NCBI RefSeq assembly: GCF_905147365.1
Contig: NC_056408.1
Coordinates: 11,656,001-11,720,000 of the forward strand
DNA: 64,000 nt
Direction of reading: 5' to 3'
From: Aricia agestis
Taxonomy: Eukaryota > Arthropoda > Insecta > Lepidoptera > Lycaenidae
Shown: piece after piece, positions 54,353 to 64,000 of the stretch
Position numbering within the stretch: the first letter of the stretch is position 1
How the letters are laid out: every line of letters starts with the position of its first letter
Translations under genes and position numbers: made by a program
Notes under the pieces: generated by a model
Told to the model about the DNA's origin: nothing
Database searches by the model: none
The model's input: only the letters and a program-made list of their open reading frames with translations

Positions 54353-54640
54353 AGGACGGAAGTTGACGGGCCGCAGTTCAGTTCGGTTCGAGCGATCATC
54401 AAGGCGATTTCGGAGTAAAAACAAGTGATCAATAGTGAGTTAACCGGTGAAACCTACGACTCGGCTACGACCTAGGACAGTGATAGTGCTTAGTGATTGG
54501 ACCTAGTGATTAGTGTTTGGACTTAGTGCTAAGTGTTGTGACCTAGTGTGTGCTTGTGTGACCTAGACTTAGTGAATAAAGTCTTCAAGAGAGTCAGCAG
54601 GTCTTTCTCTCCAAATCTTTCGAACCCTTAGCACGTAACA
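54353..54640 (+). mobile_element. probable LTR remnant (ends CACGTAACA)
   Basis: GTTCAGTTCGGTTCGAGCG near the start, a stretch of degenerate CTTAGTGATTGGACCTAGTG repeats, AGTGAATAAAGTC (polyadenylation signal) and the end CCCTTAGCACGTAACA. Signal plus about 85 bp to a CA terminus resembles the R-U5 part of a Gypsy-type LTR. The TG start and any internal region are absent. Inference only. Confidence 0.45.
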
Positions 54641-54791
54641 ATATTTAAGATACAATATACGATGGAAGCAAAAACCGTAAGCAAACCAACTTTACTTCAA
54701 TGTTAATCTCCATGTTATGCTAACCAGAATGCAAGAACAGCACACTATAATTCACATTTCAGACCGAGCCTTACCTTTTATTTACCTTATA

Positions 54792-55450
54792 TTTTTAGGG
54801 TTCCGTAGCCAAAAACGGAACCCTTATAGATTCGTCATGTCTGTTTATCTGTCTGTCTGTCTGTCTGTCCGTCCACATGTTACAGCCACTTTTCTCTGAA
54901 ACTATAAGAGCTATACTATTGTAACTTGGTAGATAGATTAAATCTGTAAACCGCATTAAGATTTTGATACAAAAATGGAAAAATTAATAAAAATTTTAGG
55001 GGTCCCCATAGGTACAACTGAAACAAAAAAAAATATTTTTCAACTGACCTATGCGTGTGGGGTATCTATGGATAGTTCTTCAAAAATCTTTTGCAGGTTT
55101 CTTATATAATTTTTTTCTAACCTGAATAGTTTGCGAGAGAGACTCTTCCAAAATGGTAAAATGAGTGCGCCCCCCCCCCCCCCCCCCAACTTCTAAAGTA
55201 GGGGCACGATAGGTCTAAGAAAATATATGATGTACATTGCTATACAATCTACCAACGAAAATTGGTTTGAACGAGATCAACAAGTAGTTTTTTTTTTATA
55301 CGTCTTAAATGGTAAATCTTAAATTAACTTTCATTAAATCAACTGAGATATAAAAATAAATCAAAAACCTTTTAATTTCATAAAAATAAACCTTATTGCT
55401 GCTGCGGACCCCTTCATGGGCGAGTCCAACTCGCACTTGGTCGGTTTTTT
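54792..55450 (-). repeat. GGTTCCGTAGCC repeat, longest copy
   Basis: TTTTTAGGGTTCCGTAGCC at the left, (GTCT)n at 54839-54868, a run of about 19 C near 55170, CATAAAAATAAACCTTATTG, and GTCCAACTCGCACTTGG at the right. It is the inverted counterpart of 2877-3361 and 8528-8939. Confidence 0.8.
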
Positions 55451-55600
55451 TTGCTGAGCACTTCTCTTATTCCTTATTCCTGACGTTTCGGCTACCTTTC
55501 AGCGGCCGTGGTCACGGGTAGACAGTCCGATTGCTCCAAAGACTTCTATGATAGAAGTCTTTGGATTGCTCCGCGAAAGCACCGTAAAGGTTCAAACAAT
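55451..55600. repeat. GACGTTTCGGC fragment with palindromic insert
   Basis: GACGTTTCGGCTACC and GGCCGTGGTCACGGGTAGAC are a phrase of a dispersed lepidopteran repeat. At 55538-55563 a 26-nt palindrome (AAAGACTTCTAT-G-ATAGAAGTCTTT) lies between two copies of GATTGCTCC. Confidence 0.6.
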
Positions 55601-58600
55601 TTGATTAAATCTAAGAAATTAAATCTATTTGTTGCTACGCGCTTCATTCTTGAGCCAAGTCTATTATAAAAAGAACGAGAAAAAGGAAAAATAAGAAGAA
55701 AGAGATAATAATATGTGTACAAAGCCTTTTTACGATGCCCTTTAACTTGTAAATAAATATCTCTGTTAGTTAACCGCAACGAGAAACAACTCTTGTAAAG
55801 CAAAACTTTTATATTTATTATTTTTACGAGAACTCCCCGCAATTCGTGTTAAAATAAACTTTGAAATTAAAACATCTAAACACTGTATAAAAATATTAAA
55901 CACGTTCAAATAAAATACTAAAGTATAAAACATGAATACAGTAGGACCATCAAAAAGCAAATGAAAGACGTAACTTAATTTAGTTATTCTTTTAATAAGG
56001 TCAAATGATTTGAAGGGCTGTAAATTTAATATAATTGCTGGGAGAAGAAAAATATCTTAATACTCGGGGGTTCGTTTAGGCAGTCCCGGGAGGGCAGTAA
56101 GGATTCGGCCTTGCCACTCACTTGTCCGACGCAGACGCTCGGTATTAGCATTTAAATTGATGGCATCTATTCAAATTATCTTAGAGCACTCCTTAATTGA
56201 CATCCAATCGAGTTCGTTTTTTGCTAATTGGAATTTTACGAAAAAAACGGCAAAAGAATTTAAATAAAAAAAGTCCGTGATGGTTGGACTAAGGATAAAT
56301 AATATAATATTATTATCATATATTATCCTTGTTACAGCGCACAAATAAAACCTATTAGCATTAATTATAATAATATAATAATAATATGATAGTAGGAGGA
56401 AAGCTATTACAATAGATATTTGCTTTGCATAATATTGATAAGGTCAGGGTGCTAAATATATACGGGTATCCAAACAATATGCTGGATTACGTAAAATATA
56501 AACAATATTTAAAGCTGAAACGAGACACGAAAATGTTATAAATTAAGAAGTTTAAAAGGTTGGAGGTTAAATAAAGTTATATTTAACGAAAATCTCACAT
56601 TTTATCATTGTTTAAAATGCTTTAAAAGGTTTTAAAACAGAGGATAATAATATTTAAAAAGGTTTTAGCTACATGCCCTTCTGTTTAGTCAGCCCGCTTT
56701 CGGTGAGCGTGTGGAACCCTTAAATTATATCAAAGAGCCGGGCGTTTTGAATACATTTTGTTTATATTTTCGAGGTCTTTGTGTAAAAAGTGGTTAAATC
56801 CAGCTCGTCCGTCGCCGCGGTCAGCCCGAACTTCATTTACATTATAATGAGCCGCAATAAAAATAGCTCGCATTTTAAGCTTTTTGTATCAAGCAATAAT
56901 TCTCCACAATTTTATGTGGCTATTTGAATAAGCTCCACACGGAGAAAAAGAAGAACAGGATTGAAGAGAAAAAGAGAAAGCCCGCTATGAAAATATACAC
57001 CCAATATTCTTTTAAAAAAAATGGACCTTTATCAATCGAGCCGGCGGAAAAAACGAAAGTTGGATGTAACAAAGGGGTTGTCAGTAATTTCCGAAGCCGT
57101 TTCAGTCGCGTCGGTTTCATGCATCGTTGGCCGCTATGATGTCCGGCAATTGATCAACGCTATTTGGCTTTGATCCCAGTCATTGCGGGCGTTTATGAAC
57201 CTTTTTTAAATGCATCCGAATTTGGATACGTGTTATATGATAACTTCGGATTATTTTTCTATAAAAACCTTACGATATTTTGTATAACCTCAATTATACG
57301 TATCAAAAGGTTTTATTACGCCGAAACGTGAGCTAACACTGCGCAAACCATATTAAAATGAGTAAGGTGTTCTAGAATAAACGGAGAAGATCAGAGCGAG
57401 GCACGTCCCGGCCATTGTAACATTCTTACCTCAAGCCTTAAACACAGGGCTCGGAGTTAACACGTAGCTGCAATTCGTGCAGAATAATCCTTTGCATTTC
57501 ATTTAATTAATTTTCCGGGTCCTCGGGTACGAGACGTACCTCGTTACGAAATTTGTGTCTCTCTGAAGGGAAAAATACTCATTTACCCTAATAAAGGTAC
57601 ACAAAGGCACCTTTATGTAGCCGTGGAAAAAATATTTAAAGTAACAAACTTGAAAAGATTAGGTATTTTATCTCGCAAATTTCCCTGAAACAAATGAAAG
57701 AATTTCAAATTCGGTTTCGGGAATGTGGTTTTATAGCGAATAGTTTTGTGAAATTTGTATTTACGGAATGAGATGATACTTAAATACTTCAAAATTACAT
57801 TTAGAATCGACAAAAAAAGGGAAAGCTATATAGTACCATTTAGATGGTAGGTACTTATTATTTGTAGGTATTCATAAGTCATGAGTTAGCTTAATAAAAT
57901 ATAAACTCAAACATTGTTATTTTACTAAAATCTAAAAGTAGTGTTGTTTTTAGTAAATAATGTTTAGGTTTACATTTCATTAAGCTAACTCATGAGTTTT
58001 GAATGAGTTCAATCAAATATATGTTATGTATTTACATTTAAATGCAATTTTAAACTAGATTTGCGTTCATAATTTAGTTTAATTAACTTGTGTCGGTTTT
58101 GTATTTACATTGCATTCACTAAAGCATCCTTTGTTTCGTGGAATAATGCAGCCCTAATGACATTATATAACGTACAATTATAATTACATTTATTAACCAC
58201 CATTAGACAACAGATAATAATTGAATCTACTAATTACCAAAAAATATGTAGATAAATATGAAAAAAAATATACATTGGTTTCATGATAAGGTCGGAAAGT
58301 GAGCTGAAAGCTGGATACGTTTTCGACTGTACCTACTATACTAAATGGAAACTCCAAGAAAATTTTTGGAACAATGTAACAAAGTTACAAGATTAAACAT
58401 TTGTAAGAGCACGGACTAACTTCTCTAGTTTTTAAAGAACACCCCTTATATTATGAGATTGCGCAAACAAAGTCGCGAGCATCATGTATAATTAATTAAG
58501 TGGCTTCGCTGGAATTGGAAAAGTCTTGATTCTTTCCCGATTCAATTTCATTTAAGTAGTTTCCGCTAGTTCGGCGAGCGTATTTAAATTATTTCGCATT

Positions 58601-59700
58601 TTGATTTGAAAGCGTGAAATTCATTTAGTGCATCAGAATATCGTTCGTGGTTATTTTACTTTGGGGTTTCTAGGAGTGGTCTCTATGACGATGGATGAAG
58701 GGTTACTTTAAATGCCTACGGTTGAAAAATGGGGGAAATTTTTCTTCGTGCACGTGATACGTGTTTAATTAGAGATCGCAGCGATGACGGCTCGCCTGCT
58801 AATTGCTTGACCCAGTTGCTGGCGGAGCTTATCGCTCTATCTATTAATATATTAATAACCAATTTTACCAGTTCGCAAATCACTTAGCGACTAAACGCTG
58901 GCTGGGAGGTTAATTATTTTAATCGCCCTAATAATTTTTATTTGCAACACGGATTATTAAAAGTTTGTTTTAGTTTTGCTGCTGTAAGTTTTACAAATGC
59001 ATATTATGAGGTTAAATTGCATAGTTTTATAATATGGCATTATATTTTTTTTTGTTTAATTATTAAAAGATAAGTTTACACTACGAGTCAATATCTTAGA
59101 TAATAATGTATGTTAATATCTTAGTATCGTTTGTTTTTTAAAGTGACTGACAAATCATTTGGGCCCAAAATACGTTTATCGTGCAGGAATCACCATTCCC
59201 CAGAACTTTTCAAAATCGGTTGGAGCATACGGCCGTTTTGTTTTGGGTGCAACTAGGCTGCCTAGTACAACACAAATTTTATATACAACAAAGGTGATTA
59301 AGATTATATTCCTTGGTCTACTAACGTTGTGCTAACGAGGGCCCATTTCCACCTCACTAATTCCCTGCAGCACCAACTGGCAACGATTACATCTTCCTGG
59401 CATTAGTACTAATTACCTACGCCGAACTAAGCGGACTAGATGCTTATGATAAGCTGAAGGCTAGTAGAAGTGCTTAAGCAAACTATCTGTTACCAGTGAT
59501 ATTGTGTTCCAAAATAGAATAAAATAAACAAAAATATGTTTAAAGTAAAAATAGTTTCTCTTTTTAACGAGTTTAAGGAATCAATAGGATATATTACTGC
59601 AAAGTTTTCACGGTAGAGGCAGCACCAGCGTAGACAGTAAACAAAAAGTTTTGTTCCACGTTTGACAACGTTTCTGTCAATATTCAGATATGACATGTGC
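55601..59700. other. 4.1 kb with no recognised repeat or gene
   Basis: Apart from AT microsatellite-like patches (56300-56330 and 56380-56395) I see no Helitron ends, SINE heads, MITE arms or LINE motifs. Open frames of 60-98 residues on both strands have no recognised domain. The contrast with the crowded flanks is the notable point; the stretch may be constrained, or simply lucky. Confidence 0.4.
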
Positions 59701-59707
59701 AACATGT

Positions 59708-59831
59708 CAGTACTTAAGATGCGACCCGGTCTCCAGACGCGGTTCGGCTCTGTGATTGGTTCAAATTTTGACAGCCAACCAATCACGGAGCCTGAACCGT
59801 GTCTTGAGACCGAGATGCATCTTGAGTACTG
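59708..59831. mobile_element. palindromic MITE (CAGTACTTAAGATGCG)
   Basis: CAGTACTTAAGATGCGACCC and CTCTGTGATTGGTTC on the left face CAACCAATCACGGAGCC and GATGCATCTTGAGTACTG on the right, about 55 bp per arm with scattered mismatches. There is no coding frame. Confidence 0.8.
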
Positions 59832-59913
59832 ACTATTTATACCGGCCTTAGTGTAAGTGATACCCGTGCCCTCTGATCTGACCTTTGCGTAATATTCATT
59901 AAAATCATCAATT

Positions 59914-60030
59914 ATTGGTCTAGACTTCTATAGTCTAGACTCTGGAGAGCAATTTCTGGTGTAAAAAAAAATATTGGTCTAGACTTCTAGGGTCTAGACT
60001 CTGGAGAGCAATTTCTGGTGTAAAAAAAGA
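59914..60030 (+). repeat. 59-bp tandem duplication
   Basis: ATTGGTCTAGACTTCTATAG to GGTGTAAAAAAAA is followed directly by a second copy with two or three differences. Each unit contains the small palindrome TCTAGAC...GTCTAGA. Confidence 0.85.
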
Positions 60031-60109
60031 AAACAAACTCATTTCTTTATTAGCTGACCCGTACCTTCTTCGTTGGGAGATACAACTAAAAAAAACATTT
60101 AAACATAAT

Positions 60110-60300
60110 TATTGTGAAAAAAATCAAAATCAAAATTGTTTTATTTCTGAATAAATTTAAAATAAATGTTTTCAGAATGTCTTACATGATGCCTACCACC
60201 GGTTCGGGAACTAACCCGGCGAGAAGAACCGGCGTAAGAAACTCGCACGGGGCCCACTTTTTTACCAAAAAAAGTGAGAAAAAAAAATCTTTTAAAATAA
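60110..60300 (-). mobile_element. 3' end of a retrotransposon
   Basis: On the minus strand, CGTGCGAGTTTCTTACGCCG, CGGTTCTTCTCGCCGGGTTA, AGTTCCCGAACCGGTGGTAGG and then AATAAAACAATTTTGATTTT with a repeated TTTGAT tail. This end sequence is common in lepidopteran LINE or SINE copies; no coding part is attached. Confidence 0.6.
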
Positions 60301-60880
60301 AGTTTACAATTTTGTAACTAAATATTATATACAATATCCACATACATAATTGTAAGTCCTATAATAATGAAGAAGTAGCCTTGCAAGAAGCCATCCTACT
60401 CCCAAGGTGTGCCATCGTTTATGAAATCATTGACCTGATAAGCTGATAAAAATATGTAATGTACATTCAAATGTTGAACAAATTGCAAACTCGTACCGGT
60501 AGTTTTTGCGTTATGGGTTAAAATTAATGCAATATTGGAATACAGACATGATTACAAATTATGCCAGCCAATTATGACCAACTCTAGAAAACCAAAACCA
60601 GGAACCTAACTCGTGGACGTGAAACTTATGATAGTAATCCTACATATTATTAAGACAACTAAATTCTATCTCTAGTTTGCTTTCAAGTTTGATATGGCTC
60701 GATTAGATCAATGAGCTCTAAGTTTGAAACTTTAAGCTTCTTAAGTGGTTGAAACTTAACTGGATATAATATTCTCATCGACTATACGCCATGATAATTC
60801 TATTATTGTATATAAATTGAGGATGTTATACCTAATATAGGGTGCATTGGACTACTTGATCTGATATAAAGAGATTACTA
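60301..60880. other. unrecognised AT-rich DNA
   Basis: No supported feature. Confidence 0.35.
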
Positions 60881-60983
60881 TTATTCGACATATTCTCGTA
60901 TCGCAATGTTAGTTACCGTACTCCTCCGTAACGGTTTTACTGATTTTGACTAAATTTTATATGCATATTCAGTAGGTCTGAGA

Positions 60984-61279
60984 CATAAAGTTAATATACC
61001 TAGCGGAATAGAGAAACAAAGGCCTGAACAAGCGAGATGTGACTATCAGTAACACTGCGTGGTAAAAAGAGACGTGTGATACATGACAGCAGCACTCTTT
61101 TTTTAACGTCCAGTCGGCACGTGCCGCACGTTGACAATTTTATCTCATAGAAATCATGTTCAATCATGCTTGTGTCAGTGTATACGTACACATATTTTTA
61201 CACACAGATGAAACCAATTTCGGTTTCGTTTGACAGCTCGAAATTGTTGCTCTATTCCGCTAGGTATAATAACTTTATG
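60984..61279. mobile_element. MITE with 8-bp TSD (CATAAAGTTAATATACC), nested
   Basis: GTCTGAGA at 60976-60983 is repeated at 61280-61287. The termini CATAAAGTTAATATACCTAG (left) and its complement with one mismatch (right) continue through CGGAATAGAG, a 30-bp inverted repeat. 8-bp duplications are made by hAT and P-type transposases; the CA start fits P better than hAT, but that is inference. There is no transposase frame. Confidence 0.9.
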
Positions 61280-61463
61280 GTCTGAGAATCGGCTACTGGC
61301 AACTTTTTATATTGATAAGTGCATTTGTTGAATAAATAATAGTAAATTATTACAACTTGAGACTGACGGCGACCATTGTTTGTGCGACGGGATAGCGATG
61401 GACGTTGCCATGGTGACATACTTATTTAGTCACTTCAATAAAATAGTATGGGCAAAATCCATA

Positions 61464-61666
61464 TCCATACTAATATTATAAATGCGAAAGTGTGTCTGTC
61501 TGTCTGTTACCTCTTCACGCTCGAACCTGCACCGATTTTGCTGAAATTCGGTATGGAGATACTTTGAGTCCCGGAAAAGGACATAGGATAGTTTTTATCC
61601 TGGAAAATGTACGGTTCCCGCGCGATAAACGAGTTTTGGCGTAACGGAGTTGCGGGCGTCATCTAG
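61464..61666 (+). mobile_element. short Helitron nested in a Helitron
   Basis: A|TCCATACTAATATTATAAAT to CGTAAC-GGA-GTTGCG, GGCGTCAT, CTAG|T, 203 bp. The sister Helitron at 24700 has the empty version (AAATACTTTATACGGC), showing insertion exactly between A and T without duplication. Confidence 0.9.
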
Positions 61667-61705
61667 TACTTTTTATGGCAAAACAACGTTTGCCGGGATA
61701 ACTAG

Positions 61706-62495
61706 TACTTTATAATATTACTTATTTTGCTGCTAATATCTTATTACATAATATAACTCTATACTAGGACCTACATTATTATTTTCGCTACATTTTGCGA
61801 TATAGCTGAGATCACCACCTCTCACGTAGTAAGCCTGGCTTCCTTGCTTCTTTTATCAGAGAGTGGATTTCCAGTGTAGCCAGTGTAATATAATGACTTA
61901 TCGTGGTAGCATCGTGTGCTATAAACTCGAATTGAAATCGTGCCTTTTCATAAATTTCCTCTGTAAGTTTACCGTTTTTTATATCGGGATTTTCACATGT
62001 AATGATATTTACATGCTTTGTATCATGTAAAGTCAAAAATATTAAATGAGCTAATATTTTTATTAACAAACTCTGAGTTTGCAAACGTCTTATATTATAC
62101 AGAACTGATAATAATTTTAGTATTAAACGCTTTGTAGAAATATATTTTCATAAGTTATTAATTTTCAAATAAACTATTAAAGACAACATGCTTTTAACTG
62201 AAAAGTAACACAGTTACAGAAAGGCGTTTTAATCTACATATTAATTAAAATATCATTCTTAGTCTGAAATGGCTCTGCAAATAATATTATACAAACATTG
62301 AAAATCAAAATTACTTTTACAACAAGCCTATTTTTCAACGATGAATGTCAAACATCTTCAAAGTAGGTAATAAAAGGTTACATAATTGCTTAATATCTTA
62401 TTACTTTTTATTTCAACACAAAAACATAACTTATAACGTAGTGTAAGTAAAAATATAACATTTTAATTTGACTTCACTAAAATAGTAGTTATTAT
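61706..62495. other. unrecognised AT-rich DNA
   Basis: A 90-residue minus-strand frame at 61812-62084 (MQTQSLLIKILAHLIFLTLH...) is unrecognised. Nothing else is supported. Confidence 0.3.
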
Positions 62496-62499
62496 TAAG

Positions 62500-62945
62500 T
62501 CTGTGATAAGGCCTACACTAATGTACGGATGCGGGACCTGGATGCTCACAATCGATGGAGAGAAATAGCCACAACGACTAGTAACCAAAATAATAATGTC
62601 CGGTGACCACATCAGACGGAGGAACTAGAATCCAAAGCAACGCCGAAGTTGGAGACCTCACGGCTGAGCCCAATATTATTGACGTAACAAAAGCCAAGCG
62701 GCTGCGATGGGTCGGTCATGTTGCAAGAATGGGAAAGGATCGTGCGACTAAAAAGCATTCCTTGGGCGTCCCATCGGGCGATGACCTTTCGGCCATCCAC
62801 GGTACCGGTGGCTAAATGTAGTGAAGTCTGAGCGATCTTTAAGTTACAGAGTGGCAAGAAACTGCCCAAGACCGCGACAAGTGGCGTAAATTCGTGTCGT
62901 AGAACTAGATCCACTTTGGGTCGCTGCGCCATCGTAGTAAGTATT
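62500..62945 (+). pseudogene. RTE-like LINE C-terminal remnant
   Basis: In the first frame, VIRPTLMYGCGTWMLTIDGE at 62505-62565; after shifts, KAKRLRWVGHVARMGKDRAT at 62690-62750 and then the worn equivalents of GRP-x-RW and W-x-AQDR near 62800-62880. These phrases mark the region after the reverse transcriptase in RTE/BovB-type LINEs. The RT and endonuclease domains are absent. Frameshifts and in-frame stops mean no product. Confidence 0.75.
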
Positions 62946-63635
62946 AAAATAATAATTGAAGACGTAAGTGGTTAAAGTGCGTACTGCGTAACTAACAATT
63001 TAGAAAATGTTGTTTCTTTGCATAAATGTAGGCTTTAGGACCGGGTAAATTTTGGAATTGAAAAAACGTGGATTTTATGTATAGCCAGACATATTAGCCA
63101 CAATGTCATGAAGTAAAGGTAAAAACGGTAAGTTACAAGGTTTGTTCAAATTATACAGAAAAGAGTAATTGCCCTTATGTTATAAAATTTTTGTTATCCA
63201 CTTTATCTACTCACATCCTTAATTATATTAGATACATTGTAAGCCACATAAAGAAATTTAACTAATACGTGGTGCAAAGAGTAAATATAACACCTTTTAC
63301 TTTTAATCTAAGCATAAAATAAAGTTCTTGTAAAACAGAATTTCTTTATGTGACATTTACACTTATTAATTTCCTTGACAGGGAACGGTTATACGTATTT
63401 TCTTTCTATTACAGTTTTCTATTTTCTTATTATATTTTACATTGGAATACAAAATTAAACATGAATAAATATAGTATTAAAAATGCTTTCCCAAAGTTAA
63501 ATAAATCAATATTTAAATCAATAATTTGAAATGAACATCAATATAAATCTATACATATTATACAAAAACTTCTATTCAGTTTAAATAGAATTCTTTGATA
63601 TTATAAAACAAAGTCGCTTTTTTCCCTCATGTCCC
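62946..63635. other. unrecognised AT-rich DNA
   Basis: No supported feature. Confidence 0.35.
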
Positions 63636-63639
63636 TTTG

Positions 63640-64000
63640 TTCCCTTTAAAACTACGCAACGGATTTTAATGACTCTATCAGTGTTAGATAGCCCATTTAT
63701 CGAGGAAGGCTAAAGGCTATATTTTATCACGCAAGACTAATAGGAGATAAAAAATAGAGGAAAATGTGGAAAAAACGGGGAAAATTATTTGAAAGGGCTA
63801 ACTTGAACGCGCTAATCTCAGGAACTACTGGTCCGATTTGAAAAATTATTTCAGTGTTAGATAGCCTATTTATTGAGGAAGGCTATAGGCTATATTTTAT
63901 CACGCTAAGACTAGTAGGAAAATGTGGAAAAACAAGGGAAATTATTTGAAAGGGCTTATCTCGCGAACTACTGGAGCAATTTTTATGTTGTTTGGCACAT
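63640..64000 (+). mobile_element. Helitron with internal tandem repeats, cut by window end
   Basis: Three successive units contain the ACTAC/GGAACTACTGG start, CAGTGTTAGATAGCCYATTTAT, GGCTATATTTTATCACGC and GGAAAATGTGGAAAAA; they begin near 63648, 63805 and 63955. The same family at 51761-52154 has two units. The 3' CTAG lies beyond the window. Confidence 0.8.

Larger units (their letters stand above)
60886..61705 (+). mobile_element. Helitron (ATAAAATTCTC family) hosting two insertions
   Basis: TATTCTCGTATCGCAATGTTAG at the start and GGCAAA-ACAACG-TTTGCC, GGGATAA, CTAG|T at the end. Its body is cut first at 60984-61279 and again at 61464-61666. With both insertions removed it follows the uninterrupted copy at 17380-17715. 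Confidence 0.9.

Overview
The window looks like AT-rich, repeat-dense noncoding DNA from a lepidopteran (butterfly or moth) nuclear genome. The evidence is a set of repeat families that I know as typical of that order: short Helitrons beginning TCCATACTAATATTATAAATG and ending in a hairpin plus CTAG; a SINE-like repeat beginning GGGAGAGCCATGCTTCGG and ending in the lepidopteran CATCAGGTGACCCGTTTGC tail; tRNA-derived SINEs; and many palindromic MITEs. I found no intact host protein gene, rRNA gene, true tRNA gene or CRISPR array in 64 kb. The window could be intergenic or deep intron, and nothing in it decides which. No species name is offered.

Layout. 1-5.4 kb is packed with MITEs, one SINE and two copies of a GGTTCCGTAGCC repeat. 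6.2-7.8 kb holds a decayed LINE on the minus strand with a visible YLDDG reverse-transcriptase motif. 8-30 kb alternates apparently single-copy AT-rich DNA with Helitrons, SINEs, palindromes and a 29-bp GC-rich minisatellite, and ends with a fragment of an autonomous-type Helitron helicase. 30.4-31.75 kb is a 1.2-kb element with inverted arms of about 350 bp lying between two (TA)n tracts. 31.75-35.16 kb is a head-to-tail duplication of a unit carrying a LINE fragment with a restriction-endonuclease-like domain; the two coding copies are identical. 35-45 kb is mostly unrecognised DNA with a few Helitrons, SINEs and MITEs. 45.5-47.7 kb is a 5'-truncated Jockey/CR1-type LINE. 49-55.5 kb is again dense in repeats, including a SINE split by a TTAA-flanked MITE. 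55.6-59.7 kb is a 4-kb stretch almost free of recognisable repeats. 60.9-61.7 kb is a Helitron with two separate insertions inside it; 62.5-62.95 kb is an RTE-like LINE remnant; the end is a Helitron with internal tandem repeats that runs off the window.

Nothing here works together as a host pathway. The relations are parasitic or historical: short Helitrons depend on a Rep-helicase source such as the family of the 29.7-kb fragment, SINEs depend on LINE machinery, and nested insertions give a relative order of events. The best-supported discoveries are insertions whose empty target site can be read from sister copies in this same window: TTAA elements at 53806-54280 and 24000-24457, an 8-bp-TSD element at 60984-61279, a Helitron at 61464-61666 and a LINE tail with a 13-bp TSD at 27165-27284. 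All boundaries were read by eye, and family names are given only where terminal or protein motifs support them.
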